A stretch of DNA of 54,253 bases from DASZCR01 sp964246705 (lineage in GTDB: Bacteria; Acidobacteriota; Blastocatellia; Pyrinomonadales; Pyrinomonadaceae). Each line of letters starts with the position of its first letter. The first letter of the stretch is position 1. Below, in pieces: positions 42,795 to 51,708 of the stretch. The position numbers were made by a program, and so were the translations under genes. The DNA is taken from contig CAXTRQ010000017.1 in NCBI GenBank assembly GCA_964246705.1, positions 1-54,253 on the forward strand. The letters run 5' to 3'. The notes beneath the pieces are model-generated. The model was given only the letters and a program-made list of their open reading frames with translations. It was not told where the DNA came from and did no database searches.

Positions 42795-44348
42795 TTAGGG
42801 TCTGCGCCAACGGCGTCCCTGCGCTTCGAGCAGTTTAGAAGCGGCTTCCGGCCCCCACGACCCGGCCTCATAGTTGGGGAACGGGGCTTCGTGTCTGTGC
42901 GCGGTCCATTCGTTCAGAATCGGCATGACGATTTCCCAGCCGCGCTCGGTCATATCCTTGCGCGCGTAGAGCGTCGAATCGCCGAGGATGCAGTCGAGGA
43001 TGAGCCGTTCGTAGGCTTCGGCGAGTTGGACGCCGAAGGATGCGCCGTAGCGAAAATCCATATTGACATCGCGGATACGTGTCACCTGTCCGGGAACCTT
43101 GGCGGCGAAGCGCAGAGTGATGCCCTCGTCGGGTTGGACACGGATGATCAGTTGGTTCGGCGTCACCTGCTCCATCGCCGAGCCGAAAAGTTGGTGCGGC
43201 ACGGCCTTGAATTGAATCGCAATCTCCGTGACGCGCTTTGACAGCCGCTTGCCCGAACGAATGTAGAAGGGCACGCCCGACCAGCGCCAATTATCGAAGA
43301 GCATCGTAATCATGGCATAGGTTTCGGTCGCGGAATCAGGCGCGACGCCTTCCTCTTCGCGGTAGCCGGGTACGGGCTTGCCCATAATCGAGCCTGCGCC
43401 GTACTGACCGCGCACACATTCGTTGCGCACGCGCTCCGGCGTAAACACGCGCGCCGAGTGCATCGCCTTAATCTTTTCGTCGCGCACGTCCTCGGAGTTG
43501 AGCGTCGCGGGCGGTTCCATGGCGACGAGCGAGAGCACCTGAAAGACGTGATTCTGAATCATGTCGCGCACGACGCCGGATTTCTCGTAGTAGCCGCCGC
43601 GCCCCTCGACGCCGACCGTCTCGGCGTTCGTAATCTGCACGTGGTCTATGTACTGGCGATTCCACATCGGCTCGAAGATGCCGTTGGCGAAACGGAAGAC
43701 CAGCAGATTTTGCACCGTCTCTTTGCCCAGATAATGGTCAATGCGATAAATCTGCGACTCATCGAGATGCTGCAAAATCTGTTGATTGAGTTCACGCGCG
43801 CTCTCAAGGCTCGTGCCGAAAGGCTTTTCGATGATGACGCGCACCCAGCCCTTCTGCTGCTTCGTCAAACCGGCTTCACCGAGTTGCTTGACGGCTTCGG
43901 CGTAAAATTCGGGCGCGGTCGAAAGATAGAAGAGATGATTCCCTCCGGTTCCGCGTTCGCGGTCAACCTGTTCGAGCATCTCTTTCAGCTTTTGATAGCA
44001 CTCGGCGTTGCGAATGTCGGAAGGCAGAAATTGGATGCCCTGCGCGAATGAATTCCAGACCTCTTCATCAACGCTCTTGGCTTCGGAGAATTCAATAATC
44101 GCGGCCTTCATCTTGTCGCGGAACTCATCGCTGCTCATCTCTGTGCGACCGAGACCGATGATGGCGAACTCGGCGGGCAGCAATCGCTCCTGCACCAGAC
44201 GATAGAGCGCCGGAATCAGCTTGCGTTTGGCGAGGTCGCCCGACGCGCCGAAGATGACGACGGCGCAAGGTTCTGCGGTGCGCTCAAGGCGAATGCCTTC
44301 GCGCATCGGATTGTCCTGAGTTGATGTGACGGTCGCTTCAGCTTGCAT
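42795..44348 (-). CDS. zwf: Glucose-6-phosphate 1-dehydrogenase
   Basis: 517 residues. It oxidises glucose 6-phosphate to 6-phosphogluconolactone with NADP+ (or NAD+). Rossmann motif VIFGASGDLAKRKLIPALY, substrate-site signature YRIDHYLGKETVQNLLVFRF with the active-site His and Lys, and VIIEKPFGTSLESARELN. C-terminal sugar and coenzyme contacts are intact to AQGRRWRRP. Start ATG 44346-44348, about 13 residues longer at the N-terminus than typical; Met15 is an alternative. It lies between gnd and opcA, both on the same strand. Confidence 0.96.
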   Translation of the reverse strand: MQAEATVTSTQDNPMREGIRLERTAEPCAVVIFGASGDLAKRKLIPALYRLVQERLLPAEFAIIGLGRTEMSSDEFRDKMKAAIIEFSEAKSVDEEVWNSFAQGIQFLPSDIRNAECYQKLKEMLEQVDRERGTGGNHLFYLSTAPEFYAEAVKQLGEAGLTKQQKGWVRVIIEKPFGTSLESARELNQQILQHLDESQIYRIDHYLGKETVQNLLVFRFANGIFEPMWNRQYIDHVQITNAETVGVEGRGGYYEKSGVVRDMIQNHVFQVLSLVAMEPPATLNSEDVRDEKIKAMHSARVFTPERVRNECVRGQYGAGSIMGKPVPGYREEEGVAPDSATETYAMITMLFDNWRWSGVPFYIRSGKRLSKRVTEIAIQFKAVPHQLFGSAMEQVTPNQLIIRVQPDEGITLRFAAKVPGQVTRIRDVNMDFRYGASFGVQLAEAYERLILDCILGDSTLYARKDMTERGWEIVMPILNEWTAHRHEAPFPNYEAGSWGPEAASKLLEAQGRRWRRP

Positions 44349-44407
44349 TAAAAATTCCCTCGATGGAAAGATAGCTCGTTCGCTGGTAACCTTTTCAAAT
44401 TAAATCC

Positions 44408-44486
44408 TCCGCTTCGTGCGTGCCCCGCGCCAATCAGATTTTCAAACTATTTCATTGATGACCAGCAAGAACACGCACGAAGCGGA
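44408..44486. repeat. 15-bp perfect inverted repeat
   Basis: TCCGCTTCGTGCGTG (44408-44422) is perfectly inverted at 44472-44486 across 49 nt, in the gnd-zwf spacer. It is followed by a second, independent inverted repeat. Confidence 0.85.
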
Positions 44487-44500
44487 AGCCTCAAAAGGCG

Positions 44501-44581
44501 AGGATAAAGGCCGACGGGACGAAGGATGAAAGCACGGCTGTCGGGAAATCTCTTTCACCCCGTCCCGTCGGCCTCCATCCT
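44501..44581. repeat. Second inverted repeat in the gnd-zwf spacer (family E)
   Basis: GGCCGACGGGACG (44509-44521) is perfectly inverted at 44561-44573. Imperfect pairing continues on both sides (AAGGATGAAAG with CTTTCACC; GAGGATAAA with CCATCCTTC), giving about 30 bp in all, immediately after the gnd stop on the minus strand. It shares AGGATGAA-type flanks with 46059-46163. Confidence 0.85.
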
Positions 44582-46036
44582 TCAGCCTTGCTTTTCCAGA
44601 AGTTCTTCCCATTCCGTGTGGACGGCGGGAGCGCCCGGCTTATCTGTTCGTTCGTAGGTGTGCGAGCCGAAGAAGTCGCGCTGCGCCTGCGTTAGATTGA
44701 GCGGAAGGTTGGCGGTGCGGTAAGTATCGAAATACCCGATAGAGGCCGACATGCCGGGAACCGGAATACCCATCTGCATCGCGGTGGTGACGGCCAAACG
44801 CCAGTTCGATTGCGCGCGCTCGACGTAGTCTTTAAAGTCCGGGTCGAGCAGCAGGTTCGGCAAGTCCGTGCGGCGTTGATACGCCTGCTTAATCTTGTCG
44901 AGAAACTGCGCGCGGATGATGCAGCCGCCCTTCCAGATGCGCGACGTTTCGCCGAGGTCAACGTTCCATTTCCACTGCCCCGAGCCTGCGCGAATCAAAT
45001 TCATGCCCTGCGCGTAAGAGCAAATCTTCGACGCGTAGAGCGCATCGCGAATGGCTGAAACCATCGCCTGACGTGCGCCCTGATACCCTGCGCTCTGCGG
45101 CCCACGAATCTGCTTGCTCGCTTCGACCCGCTCCTCCTTGCGCGCCGAAAGATTGCGCGTGTCGACGGCGGCATCAATCGTCGGGACGACGACGCCGAGG
45201 TCGAGCGCGATGTCGCTCGTCCACTTGCCGGTTCCCTTTTGCCCCGCCTTATCCAACACGAGATTAACGAGCGGCTGACCTGTCTCCGGGTCTTTGACGC
45301 GCAAGATTTTCGCAGTGATTTCGATGAGGAAGGATTCGAGGTCGCCCCGATTCCACTCATCGAAAACGTCTGCCATCTCGTCAGCCGACATGCCGAGGAT
45401 GCCGCGCATCATGTCGTAGGCTTCGGCAATCAGTTGCATGTCGCCGTACTCGATGCCGTTATGAACCATCTTGACGAAGTGGCCTGCGCCGCCCGGCCCG
45501 ATGTATGTGACGCACGGGCCGTCGTCAACTTTCGCGGCAATCGCTTCCCAGATGGGTCGAATCTGTTCATAAGCTTCGCGGTCGCCGCCGGGCATCAGCG
45601 ACGGCCCCCAGAGAGCGCCCTTCTCGCCGCCGGAGACGCCGGAGCCGATAAAGTTCAAGCCCTCGGCCTTCAACTCTTTCTCGCGCCGTTCGGTATCTTG
45701 AAAATATGAGTTGCCGCCGTCAATGATAATGTCGCCCGCTTCGAGGTAAGGCTTGATGGAGTTGATCGTCGCGTCGACGGCCTCGCCCGCTTTGACGAGC
45801 AGAATGGCTTTGCGCGGTCGTTCCAGAGACTTGACGAACTCTGCGGGCGACTTCGTGCCGATGACATTTTTACCGGCGGCGCGCGCCACGAAGTCGTCAA
45901 CCTTTTCGGGACTCCGGTTATAGACGGCGATGGGAAAGCCGTTGCGCTCGATGTTCATTGCGAGGTTCTCACCCATCACGGCGAGACCAATCATGCCAAT
46001 CTTCGCGGTCTTAGGGGTCTGTTCAGGTGTGGACAT
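44582..46036 (-). CDS. gnd: 6-phosphogluconate dehydrogenase (decarboxylating)
   Basis: 484 residues, the long homodimeric form. It oxidatively decarboxylates 6-phosphogluconate to ribulose 5-phosphate, yielding NADPH. Coenzyme motif IGLAVMGENLAMNIERNGF, substrate site SGVSGGEKGALWGPSLMPGG, catalytic Lys in GHFVKMVHNGIEYGDMQLIA, and the C-terminal tail RDFFGSHTYERTDKPG that reaches into the other subunit. ATG 46034-46036 has a GAGGATCGAAGAG purine stretch directly before it. Separated from the tal-pgi gene by 139 nt containing a striking inverted repeat. Confidence 0.97.
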   Translation of the reverse strand: MSTPEQTPKTAKIGMIGLAVMGENLAMNIERNGFPIAVYNRSPEKVDDFVARAAGKNVIGTKSPAEFVKSLERPRKAILLVKAGEAVDATINSIKPYLEAGDIIIDGGNSYFQDTERREKELKAEGLNFIGSGVSGGEKGALWGPSLMPGGDREAYEQIRPIWEAIAAKVDDGPCVTYIGPGGAGHFVKMVHNGIEYGDMQLIAEAYDMMRGILGMSADEMADVFDEWNRGDLESFLIEITAKILRVKDPETGQPLVNLVLDKAGQKGTGKWTSDIALDLGVVVPTIDAAVDTRNLSARKEERVEASKQIRGPQSAGYQGARQAMVSAIRDALYASKICSYAQGMNLIRAGSGQWKWNVDLGETSRIWKGGCIIRAQFLDKIKQAYQRRTDLPNLLLDPDFKDYVERAQSNWRLAVTTAMQMGIPVPGMSASIGYFDTYRTANLPLNLTQAQRDFFGSHTYERTDKPGAPAVHTEWEELLEKQG

Positions 46037-46058
46037 CTCTTCGATCCTCGTATCATTA

Positions 46059-46163
46059 AAGGATGAAGGCGGAAGGATGAATGGTGAAAAAGGATTGACC
46101 GATTGATTCTTTAACTCGACGAGTCAATGAATCAACCCTCTTCATCCTTCCGCCTTCATCCTT
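46059..46163. repeat. Perfect 23-bp inverted repeat (family E)
   Basis: 46059-46081 and 46141-46163 are perfect inverted copies built on AAGGATGAAGGCGGAAGG, with a 59-nt interior that itself has inverted arms (TTGATTC / GAATCAA). It fills most of the spacer between tal-pgi and gnd, in the middle of the sugar operon. Confidence 0.9.
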
Positions 46164-46175
46164 ACATCCTTCTCG

Positions 46176-49043
46176 TTACGCTCCTGTTGCGCCGGAGCGG
46201 GGGATGGCTTCGCCGATCAGTTCATGCAGGCGTTTGAGTCCGGCCAAAGCGTCTGCGCCGAGGTCGACGCGAATGGCGCGACGGCCACGCTTCGAGAGCG
46301 AACGGAAATCGCCGAGCGCCTGCGCCTGTTTCAAAATGCTGAAAGTGTATGACTGATTCGGTATCGGCAAATCTTTCGCGTCCGGCGCGGTGAGTTGCAG
46401 GAAGACGCCGGAGGCCGGGCCGCCCTTGTGTAGTTGCCCGGTCGAATGCAGGAAGCGCGGGCCATAGCCTGTAGTCGTCGCGCAGTGCGTCGCGTCGCGC
46501 AGGTGCAAGCGGATGTGCTGGATGAGCGATTCATGCTCCGGCGTCTCTTCGATGTAGCCGAGCAGAGCGATGTAGTCGCCCGTCCCTGCTCGCGCCAGAT
46601 GCGCCTTGAACGCCTCTCCGACGGATGAAGCAGGCAGCGCGGCTCGCGTCGCGTCGTCGGCGTAGATGGTCAGCGTGCCGTCCGTGACGAGCACGGGCTG
46701 TTCCTGAAGTTTCCCTTCTTTTGTGAAAGCTTCGAGCAGTTCTTTGGTCGCGTCCTTCGACTCTTGCACGTTGGCCTGATCGAACGGATTGATGCCGATG
46801 CGCCAGCCCGCGAAGGCCGTCGCAATCTCCCACAGGAAAAACTCTTCGCCCAGATCATAGAGGTCTGTCAGCGTGCGATAGACGACCGGATGTCCGGCGG
46901 CTTCGAGCGCCTTCAGCTTGGATTCAACTTCGCTGTCGAGTTTACCCACGGCGACGGAGACGAAGAGGCGGTCGTCGCCGTAGACCGCCGGAGCGCCGAG
47001 CGGTTCGCCAGCCACGGGAATAATCCCGCGCCCGTCTTTGCCTGTGCTTTCGGCGAGCAGTTGTTCTACCCACAACCCGAATGAAGCGATTTTCGGATCG
47101 GCGATAATCGTCAGTTTATCTCTTCCGGCTTTCGCGCATTCGCCCATGATCGCGCCGAGACGCGCGCCGGGATTGTCCGCCGCGGGCACGACCGACGCGC
47201 ACGAATGAACAATTCTCTCCGCGCGGTCGAGCAGCTTTTTGATGTCGAGTCCCATCAGCGCCGCCGGAACCATCCCGAAATAGGAGAGCGCAGAATAGCG
47301 CCCGCCGATGTCAGCCGGATTCAGGAAGATGCGCTTGAACTTATCCTCGGTCGCCATCTTCTCCATCAGCGTGCCGGGGTCTGTGATGGCGATGAAGCAA
47401 TCGCCGGGATTCTCTTTGCGCTTGCTGACTTGATCGTACCAGTATTTGTAAAAGACGAGCGGCTCGGTGGTCGTGCCGGATTTCGAGGAGATGATGAAGA
47501 GACAGTGTGTGATGTCAATCTGGTCGGCGATGTCGGAGAAGGCGTCCGGGTCGGTCGAATCGAGGACGAGCAGTTCCGGGTAACCTTCCTGCTTGCCGAA
47601 CGTCTGGCGGAGAACTTCGGGACAGAGCGACGAGCCGCCCATGCCGCAAACCATCACGTGCTTGAACTCGCGCACGCCGCGAATGCGGTCGGCGAAAGCG
47701 ATGAGGTCGTCCTCGACGCCGATCATCTCGTCGGGCACGGTCAGCCAGCCCAGCGCGTTCTTGATAATCTTCTGCTGCGCCTCGTCCTCTTTCCAGAGCG
47801 CCGCGTCTTTGCGCCAGATGCGGCGCACAACGTCGCCCTTGTCGGCCTCTTTGAGCGCACCCGTGACCGCATCACTGTACTTTCCCAGGCTGGCTGTCAA
47901 CCTCTCTTGGATACCTGAAAGAATCGCGTCGCGTTTGGCTTCGATAGATTCGGCGAGCGTGTCGAAGGAGGTGACGAACGCGGACAGCCCGTCTTTCTGT
48001 AGCTTCTCCGTCACGGCTTTCAAGTCAATGCCCACTTCGCCAAGCTGCGCGACGAGTTGATGACATTCCTCGATTCCCTCTTCGAGCGTGAGCGCGGCTT
48101 TGCCGTGATCGCGTATCGCCGTATAGGTGGCGGGCGGGACGGTGTTGACCGTCTCCGGGCCAATCAGGTTGTCAATGTAGAGCACGTCCGAGTACTTCGG
48201 ATTCTTCGTCCCGGTCGAAGCCCACAACTGACGCTGCACCTGCGCGCCCTTCGCCTTGAGAGCCGCGAAACGCTCGCCGTGGAATATCTCTTTGAACTTT
48301 TGATAAGCAATCTTCGCATTCGCCACCGCCGCGCGCCCCAGCAAGCTTTCGTACTTGGCTTTTTCTTCGGCGTCCGTCGCATGACGCGCCTTGTATTCGA
48401 GGTCGCTGTCAATTGCCGTGTCCACGCGCGAGACGAAAAAGCTGGCGACCGAGGCGATGTTCTCAACCGGCTTACCTTCCGTCGCGCGCCGCTCCAGACC
48501 TTTGATGAAAGCTTCAGCCACCTGCACGTAATTCTCAATCGAGAAGATCATCGTCACGTTGATATTAATGCCGCGATAGATAGATTCTTCGATGGCGGGC
48601 AGTCCCTCTTGTGAGGCGGGAATCTTAATCATCACGTTTTTGCGATTGAGGCGAGTGAACAGGCGCTCGGCCTCCTCAATCGTCCCGGCGGTGTCGTAGG
48701 CGAGGCGGGGGCTGACTTCGAGGCTGATGTAACCGTCAACGCCGTCGGTCTTGTCGTATGCTGGCTTGAGGATGTCGGCGGCGTTTTCGATGTCTTGAAC
48801 GACCAAGTCTTCATATATTTCGGTGACGCTCTTTCCGGCCTGCACGAGCGAGCGCAACTGCTCGTCGTAATCGGTCGAGCCGGTGATGGCCTTCTCGAAG
48901 ATGGTCGGGTTCGACGTGACGCCGCGAAGGTCGTCCTCTTCAATCTTCTTTTTAAGGTCGCCGCTTGAGAGCATCGCGCGGCGAATGTTGTCGTACCAGA
49001 TGGACTGGCCGAGCTTCATGATTTCAATCAAAGTATTACTCAT
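46176..49043 (-). CDS. tal-pgi: Bifunctional transaldolase / phosphoglucose isomerase
   Basis: 955 residues, a natural Tal-Pgi fusion. Residues 1 to about 370 are transaldolase: SIWYDNIRRAMLSSGDLKK, GVTSNPTIFEKAI and the Schiff-base Lys in NVMIKIPASQEGLPAIEES. The rest is phosphoglucose isomerase: HVMVCGMGGSSLCPEVLRQT, FIISSKSGTTTEPLVFYKYW, GGRYSALSYFGMVPAALMG and the C-terminal HSTGQLHKGGP. Such fusions are known in several phyla and link the non-oxidative branch to G6P/F6P interconversion. ATG 49041-49043 has GAGGAG 8 nt upstream. It starts 32 nt after tkt and is probably co-translated with it. Confidence 0.96.
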   Translation of the reverse strand: MSNTLIEIMKLGQSIWYDNIRRAMLSSGDLKKKIEEDDLRGVTSNPTIFEKAITGSTDYDEQLRSLVQAGKSVTEIYEDLVVQDIENAADILKPAYDKTDGVDGYISLEVSPRLAYDTAGTIEEAERLFTRLNRKNVMIKIPASQEGLPAIEESIYRGININVTMIFSIENYVQVAEAFIKGLERRATEGKPVENIASVASFFVSRVDTAIDSDLEYKARHATDAEEKAKYESLLGRAAVANAKIAYQKFKEIFHGERFAALKAKGAQVQRQLWASTGTKNPKYSDVLYIDNLIGPETVNTVPPATYTAIRDHGKAALTLEEGIEECHQLVAQLGEVGIDLKAVTEKLQKDGLSAFVTSFDTLAESIEAKRDAILSGIQERLTASLGKYSDAVTGALKEADKGDVVRRIWRKDAALWKEDEAQQKIIKNALGWLTVPDEMIGVEDDLIAFADRIRGVREFKHVMVCGMGGSSLCPEVLRQTFGKQEGYPELLVLDSTDPDAFSDIADQIDITHCLFIISSKSGTTTEPLVFYKYWYDQVSKRKENPGDCFIAITDPGTLMEKMATEDKFKRIFLNPADIGGRYSALSYFGMVPAALMGLDIKKLLDRAERIVHSCASVVPAADNPGARLGAIMGECAKAGRDKLTIIADPKIASFGLWVEQLLAESTGKDGRGIIPVAGEPLGAPAVYGDDRLFVSVAVGKLDSEVESKLKALEAAGHPVVYRTLTDLYDLGEEFFLWEIATAFAGWRIGINPFDQANVQESKDATKELLEAFTKEGKLQEQPVLVTDGTLTIYADDATRAALPASSVGEAFKAHLARAGTGDYIALLGYIEETPEHESLIQHIRLHLRDATHCATTTGYGPRFLHSTGQLHKGGPASGVFLQLTAPDAKDLPIPNQSYTFSILKQAQALGDFRSLSKRGRRAIRVDLGADALAGLKRLHELIGEAIPRSGATGA

Positions 49044-49075
49044 AAAATTAACTCCTCAGAATCCACAGGGAATTT

Positions 49076-51172
49076 TCAAACAGCCGCCTTCTCAATTTCT
49101 CGCTTCGCCGTCGCCACGACGTTCTCGACCGTGAAGCCGAACTTTTTAGTCAGTTCCTTGAGCGGTGCGCTCGCGCCGAAAGTCTTCATGCCGATGACCT
49201 GTTCATTGTTTGTAGTGTAACGCTGCCAGCCGAATCTTGCAGCCTGTTCGACGGCGACGCGCGCCCGCACGGCAGCGGGCAGCACGCTCTCTCTGTATTC
49301 ATCCGACTGGTGCTCGAACAATTCCCATGAAGGAATGCTGACGACGCGCGCCTTGATGCCCTCGCCCGTCAGTTGCTCGTAAGCCGCGAGACAGAGCGAC
49401 ACTTCCGAGCCTGTGCCCATCAAAATCACTGCGGGTTGACCGTCCGCCGCATCTGCCAGAATGTATGCGCCGAATTTCGTGTTCTCCGCCCCGGCGTATT
49501 TTGTCCGGTCAACGGTCGGGAGAGCCTGACGGCTGAGAATGAGCACAGACGGCTCGTGCCTGAGTTGCATGATGATGCGCCAGCTTTCGGCGACTTCATT
49601 GGCGTCGCCCGGTCGCAGAACGATGAGTCCGGGAATGGCGCGCAGTGATGCGAGTTGCTCGACGGGCTGGTGCGTCGGGCCGTCTTCGCCGACGCCGATG
49701 GAATCATGCGTAAAAATGTGAATCGTCGGAATCTCCATAATCGCGCTCAGACGAATCGAGGGGCGCGCATAGTCGGAGAAGATGAGAAAGCCCGAGCCGA
49801 AGGGGCGCACTTTGGAGAGCGCGAGGCCGTTTAAGATGGCCGCCATCTCGTGCTCGCGGATGCCGAAATGAAAGTTGCGCCCGGCGTAATTTCGTCCCGG
49901 CTGATTGTCTGCGGAGAAATCGCCCGCGCCTTCAAAAGTCAGACGCGTCTTGGTCGAGGGCGCGAGGTCAGCCGCGCCGCCGATGAGCCAAGGGACGTTC
50001 TTGGCAATCGCGTTCAAGACTTTGCCCGAAGCATCGCGCCCCGCCATTCCTTTCGCGTCCGCCTCGAAGGAGGGGATGTCTTTATCCCAGCCGTCGGGCA
50101 GTTCGCGTTTTTGCATTCTCGTCAATTGATCGGCGAGCGCGGGATAAACTTTTCCGAAGTCATCCAGACGCCTGAACCAGTCGTCGCGCTCGGCACGCCC
50201 GCGCGTGCCGAGGCCCTCACGAAAATGTGTGCGGACTTCATCGGGCACGAGAAACTTTGCGTCCTCCGGCCAGCCGTAGGCGCGCTTCGTCAAGCGAATC
50301 TCTTCTTCGCCGAGCGGTTCGCCGTGCGCGGCATGCGTGTCCTGCTTGGTGGGCGCGCCCCAAGCGATGTGGCTGTCGACGATGATGAGCGTCGGGCGGT
50401 CTTTCTCTTTTTGCGCGACCTGAAAGGCGCGGCGCAGCATGTCGAGATCGTTGGCATCGCCGACGCGCGTGACGTTCCAGCCGTAGCCGATAAAGCGCGT
50501 CGCCACGTCTTCGGAAAACGCCCAGGAGGTGTTGCCCTCAATCGTGATTTTATTGTTGTCGTAAATCCAGCAGAGATTGTTGAGCTTCAAGTGTCCGGCG
50601 AGCGAGGCCGCTTCGTGCGAGAGACCTTCCATCATGCAGCCGTCGCCGCAGAGCGCATAGACGCGATAGTCGAACATCGAGAAATCGTCGCGGTTAAAAG
50701 TTGCCGCCTGCCACTTGGAAGCGATCGCCATCCCGACGCTCGTCGCGATGCCCTGCCCCAAGGGGCCGGTCGTCGTCTCGATGCCGGAAGTCCAGCGGTA
50801 TTCGGGATGCCCCGGACAACGGCTGTCGAGTTGACGGAAATGCTTGATGTCTTCGAGGCTCACCGAAACGTCGCCCGTGTGCTCATATTTCGCGTTGACC
50901 GCCTTGACTTCCGTCAGGTGCAGCATCGAGTAGAGCAGCATCGAGGCGTGTCCCATGGAAAGAACGAAGCGGTCGCGGTTAGGCCAGATGGGGTCTTGCG
51001 GGTCGAAGCGCAGAATTTCGTTCCAGAGCAGATAGGCGACCGGAGCCATCGCCATCGGCGTGCCGGGATGGCCTGAGTTGGCCGCTTGCACCGCGTCCAT
51101 CGAGAGCGTGCGAATGGTGTTGATGCAGAGTTGATCGAGTTGCGCCGGAGTTTGAATTGTAGGAGTAGCCAT
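49076..51172 (-). CDS. tkt: Transketolase
   Basis: 698 residues, full length. A thiamine-diphosphate enzyme that moves two-carbon units between sugar phosphates. N-terminal NSGHPGTPMAMAPVAYLLWN, ThDP motif GDGCMMEGLSHEAASLAGHL through WIYDNNKITIEG, the pyrimidine-domain motif FTHDSIGVGEDGPTHQPVE and the C-terminal domain with GVDR-like substrate contacts. First gene of the sugar-metabolism run. ATG 51170-51172; the ribosome-binding site is weak (GAGG 12 nt upstream). It supplies, with transaldolase, the non-oxidative branch. Confidence 0.97.
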   Translation of the reverse strand: MATPTIQTPAQLDQLCINTIRTLSMDAVQAANSGHPGTPMAMAPVAYLLWNEILRFDPQDPIWPNRDRFVLSMGHASMLLYSMLHLTEVKAVNAKYEHTGDVSVSLEDIKHFRQLDSRCPGHPEYRWTSGIETTTGPLGQGIATSVGMAIASKWQAATFNRDDFSMFDYRVYALCGDGCMMEGLSHEAASLAGHLKLNNLCWIYDNNKITIEGNTSWAFSEDVATRFIGYGWNVTRVGDANDLDMLRRAFQVAQKEKDRPTLIIVDSHIAWGAPTKQDTHAAHGEPLGEEEIRLTKRAYGWPEDAKFLVPDEVRTHFREGLGTRGRAERDDWFRRLDDFGKVYPALADQLTRMQKRELPDGWDKDIPSFEADAKGMAGRDASGKVLNAIAKNVPWLIGGAADLAPSTKTRLTFEGAGDFSADNQPGRNYAGRNFHFGIREHEMAAILNGLALSKVRPFGSGFLIFSDYARPSIRLSAIMEIPTIHIFTHDSIGVGEDGPTHQPVEQLASLRAIPGLIVLRPGDANEVAESWRIIMQLRHEPSVLILSRQALPTVDRTKYAGAENTKFGAYILADAADGQPAVILMGTGSEVSLCLAAYEQLTGEGIKARVVSIPSWELFEHQSDEYRESVLPAAVRARVAVEQAARFGWQRYTTNNEQVIGMKTFGASAPLKELTKKFGFTVENVVATAKREIEKAAV

Positions 51173-51708
51173 GACTAATCAGAGCCTCGCGAGATTCATT
51201 TGAGCCAAAGCTTCTGATGAGGGCGGAAGCGATACTGCGGCTCAAGTAGTTTTAAACTGAAAAGCGCACGCGAGCAGCGTGGGGCTGCTGGCAAATATAA
51301 AAAGTAAAGCTTGATAAAACTACCCGGCGACCGTGTTAGACAGCTTAATGCGGGACGCTTCAGGCCGAGGGCCTCAGCCAGAGGTCTCAGGGGCGGAAAA
51401 CTGATGGACAATTTTCAAACGCCGTTAGTGAAGTGGCGGGATACTATCACAGAATTTTTATCGTCGTCCATGGCAATCAAAAGAAAAATCCAGCCTCGCC
51501 TCATCAGCGTCAGCCGGATACGCGCCGATTTTTCGGAATGTTAGAAAGCCGTTTCACTTCGGCGTCCTTACTTTCTTCGCGGCTTGGCGACTCCAGCGTG
51601 AGCATAAGTTTCACGCAAGACGCCAAATCGCAGAGAAGAAGAAAAGTTGAGCGATTGAAGTTTCAGGATTTCAAATCTTCAATCTTGAATTTCCGTGTTT
51701 GGTTTCGC
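51173..51708. other. 536-nt intergenic region upstream of tkt
   Basis: It must hold the promoter of the sugar operon, but I could not define a clear -35/-10 pair; a T/A-rich stretch with TATATT on the minus strand near 51294-51299 is the best -10 candidate. GCAGC/GCTGC arms lie at about 51276-51290. Family A sequence (TTTCACGCAAGACGCC) occurs at 51609-51624, and GATTGAAG (51653-51660) pairs with CTTCAATC (51677-51684). No gene recognised. Confidence 0.6.

Noticed and set aside
51311..51544. Open frame of 77 residues upstream of tkt
   Set aside because: No ribosome-binding site, no domain-like sequence and it overlaps the leader and repeats; composition is that of non-coding sequence.
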